Shown here piece after piece: positions 4,554-5,246 of a stretch of 5,246 bases of DNA (positions within the stretch are counted from its first letter, which is position 1; the number at the start of each line of letters is the position of its first letter). The notes under the pieces are model-generated. The model searched no databases. It saw only the letters and a program-made list of their open reading frames with translations, and had not been told where the DNA came from. The position numbers and the translations under genes are program-made. The DNA comes from Paracoccaceae bacterium (lineage in GTDB: Bacteria; Pseudomonadota; Alphaproteobacteria; Rhodobacterales; Rhodobacteraceae), in NCBI GenBank assembly GCA_024304875.1, contig JAMWZF010000228.1, positions 1-5,246 of the forward strand, written 5' to 3'.

Positions 4554-4573
4554 CATCCCGCTTTTGAGGGATG
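4554..4573. repeat. inverted repeat CATCCC-N8-GGGATG before the right-edge gene
   Basis: CATCCC (4554-4559) and GGGATG (4568-4573) are perfect complements around GCTTTTGA. The dyad ends 2 bases before the AAAGG ribosome binding site (4576-4580) of the gene at 4587. As RNA it would be a small hairpin next to the binding site. As DNA it could be a second copy of the 4451-4468 site. Confidence 0.45.
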
Positions 4574-4586
4574 GTAAAGGCCGAGC

Positions 4587-5246
4587 ATGAAACCCGATTT
4601 CACACTGGCGCTGTCGTCCGAGGCGATTCAGCTTCTGCACCGTGCGCAGGGCGGCTGGACCCTTCTGGGCGAGGCCAAGCTGTCGGACCCCGAACTTGCG
4701 GACAAGCTGGCCGCCCTTCGGGCCCGGGCCCTCGGCCTCGCCGGTGGCGCGCCCTTCGGCACCAAGCTGCTGATCCCGAACGAGCAGATCCGCTACATCG
4801 CCCTCGACACCACCCGCACGACCGAGGACGACGTGCGCGCCGCCCTCGACGGCACGACGCCCTATCCGGTCGACAGCCTGGTCTACGACTTCGTGACCGG
4901 CGGCGGGCGGACCTACATCGCCGCCGTCGCCCGGCAGACCCTGGCCGAGGCCGAGGCCTTCGCCACCGCCCACCAGATGGCGCCCCTGTCATTCTGCGCC
5001 TCGCCCGAGGCCTTCACCTACCTCGGCGAGGCCTTCTTCGGACCGACCCGCGCCTCGCGCGACATCCTGCCCTTCGGCACCTTCCTCGACCGCGACCCGC
5101 AGCCCGTGACGGTGACCGGCCGCGAGGACGGAAGCCCGCTCGGCGCCACAATTCCGCCCCGCGCAACGCCCTCCTTCCTCGCAGAGATGGCCGTATCGGC
5201 CGCCGCGCCCGATCAGCACGGCGCCGCCTTCTCGGCTGCCGAGGTT
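4587..5246 (+). CDS. Rhodobacterales-type conserved protein, PilM/GspL-like N-terminus (3' end missing)
   Basis: The frame is open from the ATG at 4587 to the right edge, giving 220 residues with no stop. AAAGG (4576-4580) lies 6 bases before the start. Landmarks are MKPDFTLALSSEAIQLLHRAQGG at the start, GTKLLIPNEQIRYIALDT (58-75), DDVRAALDGTTPYPVDSLVYDF (81-102), GGGRTYIAAVARQTLAEAEAF (105-125) and GEAFFGPT (147-154). I remember close matches in Rhodobacteraceae, often labelled 'translation initiation factor 2'. Nothing here looks like IF2: no GTPase P-loop is present, so that label would be a misannotation. The alternation of short strands and helices, and the segment around IPNEQIRYIALDT, resemble the actin-like N-terminal fold of PilM/GspL proteins. 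Beyond residue 170 the sequence becomes Pro/Ala-rich and probably disordered, as expected for a linker to a missing C-terminal region. No signal peptide is seen. Coding is sure; the fold call is tentative. Confidence 0.8.
   Translation, partial: MKPDFTLALSSEAIQLLHRAQGGWTLLGEAKLSDPELADKLAALRARALGLAGGAPFGTKLLIPNEQIRYIALDTTRTTEDDVRAALDGTTPYPVDSLVYDFVTGGGRTYIAAVARQTLAEAEAFATAHQMAPLSFCASPEAFTYLGEAFFGPTRASRDILPFGTFLDRDPQPVTVTGREDGSPLGATIPPRATPSFLAEMAVSAAAPDQHGAAFSAAEV

Overview
The window is high-GC DNA with a strong preference for G or C at third codon positions. The protein types point to an alphaproteobacterium, most likely Rhodobacteraceae. That placement rests on remembered protein similarity (the methionine-pathway enzyme and the protein at the right edge look like Rhodobacterales versions), not on a search. 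No rRNA, tRNA, insertion sequence, phage gene or CRISPR array is visible. It reads as ordinary chromosomal housekeeping and accessory sequence.

Left to right: the 3' part of a glycosyltransferase-like gene (+, cut by the left edge) converges on a small VOC/glyoxalase-fold gene (-). A 276-bp divergent region rich in dyad symmetries follows. It carries an orphan terminator-like hairpin and a clear TTGACA promoter directly abutting a DUF2239 gene (+). Seventy bases on is a complete O-acetylhomoserine sulfhydrylase gene (metY, +), with a textbook ribosome binding site. A 109-bp gap with two inverted repeats leads to a 79-residue protein of unknown function (+). That gene converges, through a perfect 9-bp hairpin, on a secreted SIMPL (DUF541) protein gene (-). 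A 173-bp divergent region with three inverted repeats, two of which look related to each other, separates it from the 5' part of a Rhodobacterales-type protein (+) that runs off the right edge.

The genes do not form one evident pathway. metY is the only one with a firmly assignable reaction: sulfide plus O-acetylhomoserine to homocysteine. SIMPL acts in the envelope, the glycosyltransferase probably in glycan synthesis, and VOC and DUF2239 are unassigned. The alternating orientations suggest mostly single-gene transcription units.

I found no convincing new multi-gene system. The points most worth a second look are: (1) the DUF2239 promoter, which predicts a leaderless mRNA and has a TTATC-N5-GATAA operator over its -10 region, together with an AT-hook-like plus ribbon-helix-helix-like stretch in DUF2239 that would make it a candidate self-regulating DNA-binding protein; (2) the pair of covarying inverted repeats flanking the SIMPL/right-edge divergent region; (3) the orphan terminator at 1357-1398; and (4) the unidentified 79-residue protein.
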